Source of the DNA: CAZOEL01 sp964578835
Lineage (GTDB): Bacteria > Desulfobacterota > Syntrophobacteria > Syntrophobacterales > Syntrophobacteraceae
Assembly (NCBI GenBank): GCA_964578835.1
Contig: CAZOEL010000105.1
Location: forward strand, 1 to 20,850
Direction of reading: 5' to 3'
Length of the DNA stretch: 20,850 nucleotides
Positions 7,964 through 15,600 of the stretch are shown in pieces. Position 1 is the stretch's first letter. Each line of letters begins with the position of its first letter. The notes beneath the pieces were generated by a model that had not been told where the DNA came from, searched no databases, and saw only the letters and a list, made by a program, of their open reading frames with translations. Position numbers and translations under genes: made by a program.

Positions 7964-8109
7964 TGCATCTATTGATGCAGTGCGGCTGAAGAAGGGAATC
8001 GGCGCTGTCGCCGTTCAAGCTCTGTAACTCGAGAGTAACGCGGCAGAGCTCGCTTCTTAAGTCGACACAAGAAGTTTACCGCACAATAGACCAATGAACT
8101 AGGTGGTCT
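7964..8109 (+). promoter_or_regulatory. Structured leader (four hairpins) before the peroxidase gene
   Basis: Four successive hairpins lie in the 160 bases before the start codon: TGCATC/GATGCA at 7964-7979; CGGCG/CGCCG at 8000-8013; AGCTCTG/CAGAGCT at 8018-8050 enclosing ACTC/GAGT-type inner pairing; and AGACCA/TGGTCT at 8088-8109, directly abutting the AAGGAG ribosome site. The last could mask ribosome access. I compared it by eye with cobalamin, TPP and cyclic-di-GMP riboswitch motifs and found no match, so if it is a regulatory RNA it is of an unassigned kind. Chance pairing cannot be excluded for the short stems. Confidence 0.4.
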
Positions 8110-8124
8110 GAAGGAGAGCTAGCC

Positions 8125-10377
8125 ATGGCAACGAAAAGAAACCTAATGGAAAAGGACTATGTCAAGTTTTGCATGACGGTATGCTGCATTGTCGCCATGT
8201 TGGGGCCGATGCCGGCAGGCGCTCAGCAGGCTCCATTGCCTTTGTCCCTCAAAGATGTAGCGGTTCCGGAACCTCCGGATCTGGCAGATTACGTGGCGGA
8301 TAAGGCTGCTGCCATTGCGCTCGGGAAGGCCCTGTACTGGGACATGCAGGTCGGCAGCGACAATGTGGTGGCGTGTGCGACGTGTCATTTCAACGCAGGG
8401 GGCGACATCAGGACTAAGAATCAGATCTCGCCAGGGCTCCTTGATGGAAATTTCTCGGGCGGCCCGTCACCTATTTACCCAAGCGGAGACGTCACCTTCG
8501 GCAATTCTTTTATACCCGACAAGCCTGGAAACCCAAATTTTGGAACCAGTTGCGTGCTCACTGCGGCGGATTTTCCTTTACACAAAAGAACCCCTGCAAC
8601 GGCAAAGGTCCCGAGGCCGGAGGCCCCTTTCTTCACACCGGTTGCCGATGAATTCGCATCGGTTGAGCGCGATACAAACGACGTCGTGAGCTCGCAAGGC
8701 GTCCGGTTGTCGGATTTTGTCGAGCTGACAGCCAAACGCCGCTCTCTCATCGAGTTGAGTCCTATTGCTTTCGATCCATTATTCTTCCTGGATGCTCGCA
8801 ATCTCACTGAAGATCCGCGTCTGACGAGTCGAAGGGTGGAGCCGCGCAACTCCCCGACGGTCATCAACGCAGCCTTCAACTTCGACAACTTCTGGGATGG
8901 ACGCGCGAGCGCCATCTTCAATGGGGTAAACCCGTTTGGCTTCCGTGATCGCGACAGCACTCTCAGGAAGGGAGATCGAAACGATCCGTCTGCGCCTCTC
9001 TCTGAAGTCAAAGTGCGCATTATTCACAGCAGTCTGGCTTCTCAGGCTGTGGGACCGCCTCTGAGCGATTTCGAAATGTCTTCCCGCAACAGAAGCTTTC
9101 CAATGCTTGCACGCAAGCTGTTGGCTTTGAGGCCTCTCGCCAAACAACGCGTAAGCCCTCTGGACAGCGCGCTCGGTTCTCTGGCCCGGAGGTCTGGTGG
9201 AAAAGGGCTCGGGGTGAGCAACTATTCAGAAATGGTCAAGGCTGCTTTCCAGCCCGAATGGTGGAGCTCCACTCAACCCGTCGATGCTCCCGGAGGTCCC
9301 TACACTCAAATGGAGTGGAACTTCTCTCTCTTCTTCGGCCTGTCCGTGCAACTCTATGAGGCGACGCTGATAGCAGACGACACCCCTTTCGATCGGTTCA
9401 TGGGCGCCGCTCTGAATGTTCGAGGCGGAGGCGCGCCCGTACCGGCGGATCCGAATGCGCTTACGGTTGAGGAAAAACTTGGCCTCGACATCTTCATGGG
9501 AACGAATATCTCCGGGCGAAATCCAGGGTTTGTGGATGGAGGCTGCATGAATTGTCACGCTCTGCCCGAGACAACAAATTTCTCTGTACGCAACGTTCAG
9601 GCAGACAATAACGGCGTTCCACAAAAATTGATCGAGGTTATGATCGTGGGCGACAATAGGTCCGCTTTCTACGACAACGGAATGTACAACGTTGGGGTTC
9701 GCCCCACCAGTGAAGATATCGGCAGGGGTGGAACTGCGCCTTTCACGAATCCTCTGACAGGAGAGAACTTCCCTCTCTCTTATGTAGAGCTCAGCCTCCT
9801 TAAGAGCCAGGGACTTTTGCCCGAGGATGTCGCCTCTTTCGTACCCGACCTTCCCAATCCATGCGCTAACGGGCTCTTCCTTGACATTGAGACCGGTCTA
9901 TGCAACATCCCACCGCCCGAAGCCAACCGAAGGACAGTCATGGGTGGCTTCAAAGTTCCCTCTCTGCGCAACGTCGAATTCACAGGCCCTTATATGCATA
10001 ACGGAGGGGATGCCACATTGCGCCAGGTGGTGGAATTCTACGTGAGGGGCGGAAACTTTCCCGCCTCCAATTTTGATGATCTGGATGTTGACATCGCGCA
10101 CATCCCCGACCTCGATACTTCGTCGCCGGACCCGGTGCAGGCGGCTGCCGCCGAGGTAAGGATTAAAGCGTTGGTGGCTTTCTTATCCCGAGGACTAACA
10201 GACGAGCGTGTGCAATTCAACCGCGCTCCTTTCGATCATCCCGAATTGATTATTCCTGATGGCCCCAGACCTCGGAACCCTTCAAAAGACAAATCGATGC
10301 GGTTGCGCCCAGTGGGACAGAACGGCCAATCCAAATCAATTCCAAGATTTCTCAACCTTGACCCTCAGACGCCATGA
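8125..10377 (+). CDS. Large di-heme cytochrome c peroxidase/MauG-family protein
   Basis: A 750-aa exported c-type cytochrome. A signal peptide spans about residues 10-34 (cleavage near AGAQQ). Two heme-binding motifs are present: CATCH at 84-88, after the family-like IALGKALYWD segment, and CMNCH at 474-478. RNSPTVINAAFNFDNFWDGRA and, near the end, GPYMHNGGDATLRQVVEFY (Met624 as probable axial ligand) are characteristic of bacterial di-heme peroxidases and MauG relatives. Classical members have about 145 residues between hemes; here there are about 390, with extra Pro/Gly-rich stretches both before and after the DGRA region. The start has AAGGAG eight bases ahead. It is 72 bp upstream of the multicopper oxidase gene, so the two are probably one operon. 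Likely roles are peroxide reduction, electron relay to or from the oxidase, or substrate oxidation; the sequence cannot separate these. Confidence 0.88.
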   Translation: MATKRNLMEKDYVKFCMTVCCIVAMLGPMPAGAQQAPLPLSLKDVAVPEPPDLADYVADKAAAIALGKALYWDMQVGSDNVVACATCHFNAGGDIRTKNQISPGLLDGNFSGGPSPIYPSGDVTFGNSFIPDKPGNPNFGTSCVLTAADFPLHKRTPATAKVPRPEAPFFTPVADEFASVERDTNDVVSSQGVRLSDFVELTAKRRSLIELSPIAFDPLFFLDARNLTEDPRLTSRRVEPRNSPTVINAAFNFDNFWDGRASAIFNGVNPFGFRDRDSTLRKGDRNDPSAPLSEVKVRIIHSSLASQAVGPPLSDFEMSSRNRSFPMLARKLLALRPLAKQRVSPLDSALGSLARRSGGKGLGVSNYSEMVKAAFQPEWWSSTQPVDAPGGPYTQMEWNFSLFFGLSVQLYEATLIADDTPFDRFMGAALNVRGGGAPVPADPNALTVEEKLGLDIFMGTNISGRNPGFVDGGCMNCHALPETTNFSVRNVQADNNGVPQKLIEVMIVGDNRSAFYDNGMYNVGVRPTSEDIGRGGTAPFTNPLTGENFPLSYVELSLLKSQGLLPEDVASFVPDLPNPCANGLFLDIETGLCNIPPPEANRRTVMGGFKVPSLRNVEFTGPYMHNGGDATLRQVVEFYVRGGNFPASNFDDLDVDIAHIPDLDTSSPDPVQAAAAEVRIKALVAFLSRGLTDERVQFNRAPFDHPELIIPDGPRPRNPSKDKSMRLRPVGQNGQSKSIPRFLNLDPQTP

Positions 10378-10449
10378 TCGCGCAGACAAGGTGAGGGACT
10401 GAAACGGAACTAAATGCTGGTTTATCCAAGGCAAGAAAGGAGCGCCAAA

Positions 10450-13400
10450 ATGGAAAAGAAACAATTTGAGATGAGCAGAAGGTGCGTGCTCAAGTATGGA
10501 ATGATGTCGGGAGCGATTCTTGTCGGCTCCAGGGCGATGAGTTGGGCTCAAGTTGTTTGCCCTCCTGAAAAACTCCTGCCTGAGCCAACCACTTGCGGGA
10601 TTTCAGAGGTCTGGGCGACCACCCCGTTTATTGTCAACCCCTTTACTGACCCTCTTCCTCAGCCGCAAGCCTTGCGGCCTGGATATTGGAGGCCTGACGG
10701 TCAGTTGCTGCCTCCAAACGATCCGGCCGCCTGGGCTGTGCGCAAGTGGACGGATAAGGCTACGGGAGTCTGCCGGCTTGGCTCCGCAATAGTGGACCCG
10801 GCTCTCATGGAAGACGGCATGCAGGATTCCTACGGGGCTTCGCATTCGGTGAAGCCGACTACGAATAATCCCAATATCGGGTTTCCCGGGAACTTCCCAT
10901 TGGTCCCGAACCCGATCCTTTACCACATAAGGCTGCAGATAGCCGCCCATAACTTCACTTCACCAAATGTCAGGGTGAGACCCATAGACAAGAACGGCAA
11001 CCCTTTGACTCAGGCCGAATTAGACGAGTTGGGCATCCCTATAAACCTCAATGCAGACGGGACCACAACCCTTCCCGCCAGCACCATCTACGGGTTCAAT
11101 GGAACCTTCCCCGGTCCCCTGGTCAATGTCGACTATGGAAAGCCCGCCATCATACGATTCGAATGCGACCTCGACTCGAATCCACTGGGGCTCGACACCA
11201 GCGATTTCGGGGTTCCACAGTTTCTCACTCACTTGCACAACGGCCACACGGCTCCAGAGAGCGACGGCAACCCGCACTACATGCAACACAATGAAGGAGG
11301 CTACATAGGTGGCGACTATGTCGACAATCTCTATCTCAACTGGCCCGCAGGGGGCGATCCCAATGAGATGCAGTCCTACCTGTGGTTCCACGACCACCGG
11401 ATGCACCACACGGGAGCCAACGTCTATAAGGGCATGGTAGGGCTCTACCTCATGTATGATCCCGGGGTTCCAGATCCGGACAGCCCCGGCTCCTTTCTCC
11501 CCGGCACCGGCCTTGATCCGGGAGACGAAAGAATTGAAACGGGCCTTCGATTGCCGGGGATTCGCGAAGAGAACGGAGATGGCTCCTTCAACGTCAAGTA
11601 TGATATCCCCTTGGCCTTGTTCGACTGCCGCTTGGATGACGGCTTCACGCCGCATGCGGATTTTCGCATAGGCGATGAACTGATAGTGGGAGATCCCCCC
11701 GCGGGCACTCCTCCCCCTGCAGATCCGAACGTCTGTGGAGGCGTTCATCCGAACCAGTGGGGGAAGACCTTCTTCCGCTACCATCCAAACCATGGCTTCG
11801 TTGGCGATCTCTTCACAGTCAACTGCGTGGCCTTCCCGGTCCTCAATGTGGAGAGGAGAAAGTATCGGCTGCGGTTCCTCGGGGCCTCGATCGCGCGCTG
11901 CTATGAGATTGCCTTCATGACCTCTCAGGCAGGCCCTCAGGCGAGGCCCGGAACGGACGGGCAGTGGCAGATCCCGGACGGAGTCTTGTGGAAGCAGAAC
12001 GCCATGACCCAGATTGCGAGCATGGGTGGGCTTCTGCCCAACCCCATCCCTCGAGATCTCATTCAGATCTGGCCGGCCCAGCGCCGCGAGGTGGTGGTCG
12101 ATTTCTCGGATACCCAAATTGGCGATGTAATCTACATAACGAATGTTCTCGATATGAAAAACGGACGTAAGCCCGATTACAACGATCCAGATAAACCCCT
12201 TGAGTTCAAAGTGCCCATAGTGAAGATTGTCGTCACCGGAGATCCCCCCGAGCCGGATCAGAGCCAAGTTCCGGCAACGCTGCGCCCGCTGCCCGAGATT
12301 CCTCCAGGCTTGGTTCCTCCGAATTACGGCGGCCTGCCGCACCGCGTATTCAGGTTGCATCGAAGCGGTCAGTTTGGCGACGATTCTCAGTGGCTCATTA
12401 ACGGCCTCCCCTTTGATCCCACGCAGTCGCTCACAGAGCTCCCCGGCCCGGGGAACCCGGGCGGCATCGGCAATCCAAAGCTCGGGAGCGCAGAGGTTTG
12501 GACTCTCGAAAACGGTGGAGGCGGATGGACCCATCCCATGCACATCCATCAGGAGGAGCATGTCGTCCTCTTCCGACAAGACGGGGATCAGCCGGATCTA
12601 AACGATCCAGGCAAGGAAGACGTGGCGAACCTGGATGAAGGCGAGTCCGTGACCGTCTTCCGGAGGTTTAGAACCTTCACGGGCCAATACGTCGCACATT
12701 GCCACAACCTGGCTCACGAAGACCACAACATGATGTTTGGCTGGAAGATCGACGCTGGCGACGGCCCTCCGCCCTCCCTCGCGCCTCGCGCCTTTGGCGA
12801 TGAGTTTGCGATGAGTATGAATTCCACGGGCGTCATTCCGGTTCTAGCCAATGACACCACCTTCGACGGTCGCCCGCTCACCGCCGTGGAGTCCATCGCC
12901 GTGAGTCTCGATCCTTCGAATGGCAGCGCGGTTCCATCGGGAAATTCGATAACTTATACTCCGAATGAAAATTTCTCAGGAACCGACTCTTTCTCATACA
13001 CCATCACAGTTGACGGAGTCACTTCACGGCCGGCGACCGTTACGGTTACCGTTGCGCCAGCCAATGCGCCGATTGCGAGAAACGATCAACATTCCATGAG
13101 TGTTAACACCATAGGCGTCATTCCGGTTCTGGCCAATGACACCACCTTCGATGGCCTGCCTCTCCCGGAGAACGCAGTCATCACTTTGACCGGGAACGCC
13201 CCTTTCAACGGCAGAGCGGAAGTTACCGGCAGCACGATAACCTATACACCGGATGACGGTTTCATCGGAACCGATTCCTTTACCTACACCGTCACGGTAG
13301 ATAGAACAGTCACAGATCCGGGGGCTACGTCCCTTCCGGCTACTGTTTCCGTCGCTGTCTTGATAATAACCAGAGCGCTTAACGTGAATAGGGCGGTAGT

Positions 13401-13644
13401 CAGAGTCCGCGGAAGACGGGTCGCCAGGCGCGGACCACGATGGAACATCAAAGGATTTGGCGCCGATCCAGGGGCTCAAATCACCATCCAGGCCGGCGGT
13501 GTTGTCGTTGCGACAGTTCAGGCGAACCGGCGCGGCAACTGGCGTTTTGTCGGCAGGGCAGTCCCAGGCCTTACAAACCCGACAGCAATCACCATAAGCT
13601 CACCCGGCGCTCAGACTCTCACCGTGCCATTGACCGTTCGTTAA
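10450..13644 (+). CDS. Tat-exported multicopper oxidase with cadherin-like repeats
   Basis: A 1064-aa protein. The N-terminus has a twin-arginine signal (MSRRCVLKYG, Arg10-Arg11) with cleavage near residue 34, so it is exported folded with copper. All four copper-binding motifs are present: HLHNGH (261-266), WFHDHRMHHT (312-321), HPMHIHQEEH (695-704) and HCHNLAHEDHNMM (750-762); His695, Cys751, His756 and Met761 are the predicted type 1 ligands. Residues about 783-975 are two cadherin-like (tandem-95/VCBS type) domains, each with IPVLANDTTFDG and DSFSYT/DSFTYT motifs. The last ~90 residues are an arginine-rich Ig-like tail. The start at 10450 has AAAGGAG seven bases upstream; an ATG at 10414 would displace the Tat signal. 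Large oxidases like this include Mn(II)-oxidising MofA-type and Geobacter OmpB-type proteins. Substrate here is unknown. Confidence 0.92.
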   Translation: MEKKQFEMSRRCVLKYGMMSGAILVGSRAMSWAQVVCPPEKLLPEPTTCGISEVWATTPFIVNPFTDPLPQPQALRPGYWRPDGQLLPPNDPAAWAVRKWTDKATGVCRLGSAIVDPALMEDGMQDSYGASHSVKPTTNNPNIGFPGNFPLVPNPILYHIRLQIAAHNFTSPNVRVRPIDKNGNPLTQAELDELGIPINLNADGTTTLPASTIYGFNGTFPGPLVNVDYGKPAIIRFECDLDSNPLGLDTSDFGVPQFLTHLHNGHTAPESDGNPHYMQHNEGGYIGGDYVDNLYLNWPAGGDPNEMQSYLWFHDHRMHHTGANVYKGMVGLYLMYDPGVPDPDSPGSFLPGTGLDPGDERIETGLRLPGIREENGDGSFNVKYDIPLALFDCRLDDGFTPHADFRIGDELIVGDPPAGTPPPADPNVCGGVHPNQWGKTFFRYHPNHGFVGDLFTVNCVAFPVLNVERRKYRLRFLGASIARCYEIAFMTSQAGPQARPGTDGQWQIPDGVLWKQNAMTQIASMGGLLPNPIPRDLIQIWPAQRREVVVDFSDTQIGDVIYITNVLDMKNGRKPDYNDPDKPLEFKVPIVKIVVTGDPPEPDQSQVPATLRPLPEIPPGLVPPNYGGLPHRVFRLHRSGQFGDDSQWLINGLPFDPTQSLTELPGPGNPGGIGNPKLGSAEVWTLENGGGGWTHPMHIHQEEHVVLFRQDGDQPDLNDPGKEDVANLDEGESVTVFRRFRTFTGQYVAHCHNLAHEDHNMMFGWKIDAGDGPPPSLAPRAFGDEFAMSMNSTGVIPVLANDTTFDGRPLTAVESIAVSLDPSNGSAVPSGNSITYTPNENFSGTDSFSYTITVDGVTSRPATVTVTVAPANAPIARNDQHSMSVNTIGVIPVLANDTTFDGLPLPENAVITLTGNAPFNGRAEVTGSTITYTPDDGFIGTDSFTYTVTVDRTVTDPGATSLPATVSVAVLIITRALNVNRAVVRVRGRRVARRGPRWNIKGFGADPGAQITIQAGGVVVATVQANRRGNWRFVGRAVPGLTNPTAITISSPGAQTLTVPLTVR
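12829..13154 (+). repeat. Internal tandem domain repeat within the multicopper oxidase gene
   Basis: A 41-bp stretch at 12829-12869 recurs at 13114-13154 with only two differences, both at third codon positions (vectors 285 bp, 95 codons, apart). It encodes the GVIPVLANDTTFDG segment at the head of each cadherin-like domain. The remainder of the two domains is much more diverged, so either this segment is under strong constraint or it was recently homogenised by gene conversion. Confidence 0.75.
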
Positions 13645-13658
13645 TAACCCCTTCAAAG

Positions 13659-13678
13659 CCCCCGCGGAGACGCGGGGG
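13659..13678 (+). terminator. Probable intrinsic terminator after the multicopper oxidase
   Basis: An 8-bp GC-rich stem CCCCCGCG/CGCGGGGG with a GAGA loop lies 15 bases after the stop codon and is followed by TTCTCAT. The stem is strong but the T-tract is short, so termination may be partial. Confidence 0.65.
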
Positions 13679-13765
13679 TTCTCATAGGTGATTTCCGGAT
13701 AACAACTTACCGACTGCCGTATTCTGTAATGCGTCTCAGGTTGTCATTCCAGCAACACATTAAAT

Positions 13766-13798
13766 CGTCATTCCCGCCAGGAGCATGCGGGAATGACG
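13766..13798. repeat. Dispersed palindromic repeat (single hairpin)
   Basis: CGTCATTCCCGC at 13766-13777 pairs perfectly with GCGGGAATGACG at 13787-13798 across a 9-base loop. This is the common dispersed GTCATTCCCGC...GCGGGAATGAC type of repeat. A related half-unit, GTCATTCCAGC, sits at 13743. Confidence 0.6.
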
Positions 13799-13835
13799 GT
13801 GAAGAGCTGGTAAGATCAATTGAGGAAATCACCTT

Positions 13836-14003
13836 AGGCAGCTCACAACAAATAACCTACCACAATTAGTTCAGAAACACCCACCGTCATTCCGGCAGTC
13901 TTCAAGCCGGAATCCAGTTTTTTAGCGGGGCTGGATTCCGGCCAAAACCATGCCGGAATGACAGAACCCCTCTTCCTGGTAGGTTATTTGTTGTGAGTTG
14001 CCT
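13836..14003. mobile_element. MITE-like element with 27-bp terminal inverted repeats
   Basis: The 27-bp ends at 13836-13862 and 13977-14003 (core ctcacaacaaataacctacc) are inverted copies with one mismatch. TTA flanks GGCA on the left and follows TGCC on the right, a possible 3-bp target duplication. The interior is itself a nested palindrome: GTCATTCCGGCA (13886) pairs with TGCCGGAATGAC (13951-13962), and GCCGGAATCCAG pairs with CTGGATTCCGGC (13931-13942). There is no coding sequence. The structure suggests a non-autonomous element that carries or was invaded by a dispersed palindromic repeat. Confidence 0.6.
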
Positions 14004-14044
14004 TAGAACTGCGTCATTCGGAGCTTCAGCAACCCACGCGCTAT

Positions 14045-14698
14045 TCACGGCGCGCATCCGCCCTCCTCTATTGCGGACCTGAGCCTATGCGCCGCCACCT
14101 TGGGATCAGGAGCGGCAATGAGGGCGGATACGACTGCGACCCCATCCGCCCCCGCACGGATAACCTCACCGGCATTGGCTGCGCTTATTCCGCCTATCCC
14201 AACCAGAGGAATGCGAACGGCCCGGCGGATGCCGCGCAGAGCATCGAGCCCAATGGGCGGGAGCGCATCAGGCTTGGTCGATGTTGCAAAGATAGGTCCC
14301 ACCCCGAGATAATCCGCTCCATCAGCTTCCGCCTCCAAGGCTTCACCTTCATTGCTGACGGAAACCCCGATGAGCATGTTCGTTCCGCAGATGCGGCGAG
14401 CGAGCGCACAAGGGATGTCTTCCTGCCCCAGATGGACGCCGTCTGCGCTGCAGGCTAACGCGATATCCAGCCGGTCGTTGATGATCAGAGGGATTCCAAG
14501 CTCGGATGTCGCTCGTCTGAGCATAAAGGCTTCTTCAAGAAAGGTCCTTGCCGCGACATCCTTTTCACGAAGCTGGATCAGGCTCACACCGCCGGAGACG
14601 CCCTGACGTACGATTTGCTCAAGAGGGCGACCGGCAGCGAGAATCCTGTCGGTCACCAGGTAAAGCCGAAAATCCACTTCCGCTCTGGAAATTTTCAT
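14045..14698 (-). CDS. thiE: Thiamine-phosphate synthase
   Basis: A 217-aa TIM-barrel enzyme that joins hydroxymethylpyrimidine diphosphate to thiazole phosphate to form thiamine monophosphate in the cytoplasm. The family sequence is intact: LYLVTDR near the N-terminus, SLIQLREKD (pyrophosphate/substrate binding), IINDRLDIAL, GVHLGQED, GVGPIFATSTKPDA and VGIGGISAAN. Length is normal. Its ATG overlaps the thiM stop by four bases (14695-14698), so translation is probably coupled. No thiD or thiC is in the window, so the pyrimidine must be phosphorylated by a kinase encoded elsewhere. Confidence 0.95.
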   Translation of the reverse strand: MKISRAEVDFRLYLVTDRILAAGRPLEQIVRQGVSGGVSLIQLREKDVAARTFLEEAFMLRRATSELGIPLIINDRLDIALACSADGVHLGQEDIPCALARRICGTNMLIGVSVSNEGEALEAEADGADYLGVGPIFATSTKPDALPPIGLDALRGIRRAVRIPLVGIGGISAANAGEVIRAGADGVAVVSALIAAPDPKVAAHRLRSAIEEGGCAP

Positions 14699-15516
14699 AG
14701 GAAGGATACCCGCGCTCGCTCCTTGATGATGGCGCCATCTATGGCGTCAAGCGCATCGAGCAGGCCTACTTGAAAGGAGCCGGGCCTGGCGTTGGAGAGA
14801 GCCGCAAGCTCTCCCGAAATCCCAAAGGCGACCAAAGCGCCGGTTGCGGCGGTGAAAGCATCGGGCTCGGCGGCGCAGAAAGCGCCGATGATTGCGCTTG
14901 CCGCACAACCCGTACCCGTAACCCTGCTCATGAGAGGGTGACCGTTGGCAACCTTCGCCATCCTGGCGCCATCGGTCACCAGGTCCTCAGGGCCGGTGAC
15001 CGCAACGACAGTGTTGTAGTCTTTTGCCAGGTCGCAGGCTGCGAGCGTAGCGTCATCGACGTGTTGAGCGGAATCCACGCCTCTCGTGATCCCCTTCTTT
15101 CCGGCAACCGCCTGGATTTCTGAAGCGTTCCCGCGCAAGACTGCGAGCGGCGCCTCATCCATGATCCGCCTGGCGGTCTCGGTCCGGAATCGAGTCGCGC
15201 CCGCTCCGACTGGATCGAGAACGATCGGGATCGAGCGGTCGCGAGCGGCGCGGACAGCTTTGAGCATGGAATCAATCCAAGGCTGTGACAAAGTGCCAAG
15301 ATTGACGACAAGGGCGTTAGCCAGTCCAACCATCTCCTCCACTTCCTCGATTGCATGCGCCATTACGGGAGATGCCCCCAAGGAGAGCAACGCATTGGCT
15401 GTGAAGTTCATGACCACATAATTGGTTATATTGTGAACCAGAGGATGCTCTTTCCTGATCGCATCAAGAATGCCGGAGAACTTTTCAACCATTTCCCTAT
15501 CTAGATTATTCTTCAA
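14695..15516 (-). CDS. thiM: Hydroxyethylthiazole kinase
   Basis: A 273-aa ribokinase-fold enzyme that phosphorylates salvaged 4-methyl-5-(2-hydroxyethyl)thiazole, feeding ThiE directly downstream. Conserved segments include VHNITNYVVMNFTANALLSL, GASPVMAHA, VLDPVGAGATRFRT and the active-site region VTGTGCAASAIIGAFCA with the family cysteine. The start is taken as TTG at 15516 because AGGAGG lies exactly seven bases upstream; an in-frame ATG at 15549 would put that ribosome site inside the gene and has none of its own. The result, starting KNNLDREMVEKF, fits the usual length of about 260-275. No TPP riboswitch was recognisable in the 84 bp separating it from the upstream protease gene. Confidence 0.94.
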   Translation of the reverse strand: MKNNLDREMVEKFSGILDAIRKEHPLVHNITNYVVMNFTANALLSLGASPVMAHAIEEVEEMVGLANALVVNLGTLSQPWIDSMLKAVRAARDRSIPIVLDPVGAGATRFRTETARRIMDEAPLAVLRGNASEIQAVAGKKGITRGVDSAQHVDDATLAACDLAKDYNTVVAVTGPEDLVTDGARMAKVANGHPLMSRVTGTGCAASAIIGAFCAAEPDAFTAATGALVAFGISGELAALSNARPGSFQVGLLDALDAIDGAIIKERARVSFL

Positions 15517-15600
15517 ACATGACCCTCCTCGAGATGAATACTGTTTCATCAGAATGAGAAGACCGATTCCGCTTTCATCGACTCTGAGCGACAGTCGCTT

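Larger units (their letters stand above)
7425..8124. other. 700-bp intergenic region ahead of the peroxidase/oxidase operon
   Basis: No convincing gene on either strand. The left part holds a decayed inverted repeat (7651-7769). The middle (about 7840-7970) is AT-rich and is the likely promoter zone of the downstream operon. The right part (7964-8109) is a run of four hairpins listed separately, ending at the ribosome site of the peroxidase gene. Confidence 0.5.

Noticed and set aside
7980..8060. Resemblance of the leader (GAAGGGAATC...CTGTAACTC) to a cobalamin riboswitch
   Set aside because: The B12-box GCCACTG and the rest of the conserved core are absent; the likeness is limited to a few bases.
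11020..12579. A 519-codon open frame on the minus strand
   Set aside because: It lies wholly antisense to the multicopper oxidase, whose copper motifs fix the real frame; the long antisense frame reflects codon bias and its product has no family-like features.
15517..15600. Possible TPP riboswitch ahead of thiM
   Set aside because: The gap is only 84 bp and shows none of the conserved TPP-box segments such as CTGAGA with its partner elements.
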